Origin: Candidatus Krumholzibacteriia bacterium
GTDB lineage: Bacteria > Krumholzibacteriota > Krumholzibacteriia > Krumholzibacteriales > Krumholzibacteriaceae
Direction of reading: 5' to 3'
DNA: 6,644 bases
Assembly: GCA_026387805.1 (NCBI GenBank)
Contig: JAPLKY010000271.1
Coordinates: 1-6,644 of the forward strand
The notes beneath the pieces were generated by a model. The model did no database searches and was not told where the DNA came from. It saw nothing but the letters and a program-made list of their open reading frames with translations. Below, piece by piece: positions 5,905 to 6,644 of this stretch. Position numbers and translations under genes: made by a program. Within the stretch, counting starts at the first letter, position 1; each line of letters opens with the position of its first letter.

Positions 5905-6644
5905 CTAGCCGGGTTCGCCCTTCTCGCGCTGCGCGATGAAGAGCTCCAGGGCGAGCAGGGCCATCGCGGCGAGAAGAACCGGCATCGTGATTTCCCTGCC
6001 GGTGCGCGCCGCGCGGATGGCGGGTGCGAGATCCCTGTCCTCCGCGACGACGAGCCTGGTCCCAAGCCCGAGCGAATCGGCCGCGTCGCGGGGATCGAGA
6101 TACGCGAGATCCGACTCTTCGCGGCAGTCTGGATTGACGGCGATCTTGCCCTTCACTTCCGAGCCGGCGAATATGGTGACGATACCGGGCGTCTCGACCG
6201 GAGGAATGAGAATCCCTCCCGATTCCTGCCCGATCGTTCCCTCGCGCCGGCGCCCCGTCCGTGCCCCCGCATCGATCGGTCCCGGCCTGAGCGTCGCGCC
6301 GCCGGGAAGCTCGCAGGTGAATTCTCCATCCCCCTCTCCGCTCCAGACGATCGGCTCTCCGACGAGACTCCCGACGCTCGCGGGAAGCTCCGTGCCGGTC
6401 GCGAGCACGAGCTGCTGGACGAGCGGCAGGAAATACGGCGAGAGCACGAGCTCTCCCGCCTCCGGCCTCGGGTCGACGGCGGCGAATACGACCTCGCCCC
6501 CCCCGCGCCGCTCCTCCCAAACGAAGGGGCTGCCCGATTCGAATGCGAGCTTCGCCGCTCCCGGCGGGACTCCACGCACGAGCGCGGCGCTTCTGAATCT
6601 CAGCCGCGCGAGCCCCTCGAGGTCCCGTTCGTCGAACGGCGCGA
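5905..6644 (-). CDS. BatA-like membrane protein, C-terminal part
   Basis: The reading frame is open to the right edge; about 245 residues are visible, ending at TAG 5905-5907. An internal GTG at 6577-6579 could serve as a start, but the frame continues upstream with sensible sequence (FDERDLEGLARLRF), so the true start is probably outside the window. Features resemble the C-terminal half of BatA-domain proteins. Counted from that GTG, they are: GEVVFAAVDPRP at 28-39; SPYFLPLVQQLVLATG at 47-62; a beta-rich part with TPGIVTIFAG at 130-139; IAVNPDCREESDLAYLDP at 146-163, matching the family pattern of VNPD, ESDL and LDP; and one membrane helix, MPVLLAAMALLALELFIAQ at 199-217, followed by a basic tail. 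Such proteins usually neighbour MoxR ATPase, DUF58 and VWA genes, which would lie to the right. Function is poorly defined; 'aerotolerance' is historical. The family call is from remembered patterns. Confidence 0.7.
   Translation of the reverse strand, partial: APFDERDLEGLARLRFRSAALVRGVPPGAAKLAFESGSPFVWEERRGGGEVVFAAVDPRPEAGELVLSPYFLPLVQQLVLATGTELPASVGSLVGEPIVWSGEGDGEFTCELPGGATLRPGPIDAGARTGRRREGTIGQESGGILIPPVETPGIVTIFAGSEVKGKIAVNPDCREESDLAYLDPRDAADSLGLGTRLVVAEDRDLAPAIRAARTGREITMPVLLAAMALLALELFIAQREKGEPG

Noticed and set aside
5735..6520. 261-codon minus-strand frame spanning the repeats and the BatA-like gene
   Set aside because: It is Arg- and Gly-rich and out of frame with the BatA-like protein. 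Its repeated peptide comes only from the 39-bp DNA repeats.

Overview
This is a GC-rich window whose genes all lie on the minus strand, so transcription runs from right to left. In transcription order it holds: the 3' part of a BatA-like membrane protein gene (5905-6644, entering from the right edge); an intergenic repeat cluster (5763-5896); mfd, the transcription-repair coupling factor (body 2426-5593, with a displaced 5' piece at 5594-5750); a 130-bp spacer with short hairpins; a lipoprotein with two parvulin (PpiC/SurA-type) domains (532-2295); and the 5' part of a second parvulin-type lipoprotein (1-513, leaving at the left edge). I see no tRNA, rRNA, CRISPR array, transposase or phage gene.

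The organism is probably a Gram-negative (diderm) bacterium. It has high GC, lipobox-type signal peptides on SurA/PrsA-like folding factors, and a BatA-like protein. The gene content would suit a little-studied lineage such as Eisenbacteria, Gemmatimonadota or a deltaproteobacterial relative, but the sequence alone does not settle this.

The genes serve three separate jobs. The BatA-like fragment is the C-terminal end of a membrane protein of the kind usually found with MoxR ATPases and VWA proteins. Mfd removes stalled RNA polymerase from damaged DNA and recruits UvrA. The two parvulin lipoproteins are likely periplasmic folding helpers. They are 18 bp apart, in the same frame, and almost certainly co-transcribed. 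The spacer between mfd and the first parvulin gene is short enough for readthrough but has hairpins and a possible weak promoter.

Most of the window is ordinary. Two places stand out. First, the mfd N-terminus is broken: the recognisable start of the protein lies in a different frame from the body, and about 35 residues of domain 1a seem to be missing at the junction. Second, just upstream of that start is a cluster of two identical 39-bp direct repeats and a degenerate inverted copy that together form a large imperfect palindrome. A smaller point is that every visible parvulin domain lacks the conserved active-site histidines. I found no evidence of a new multi-gene system.
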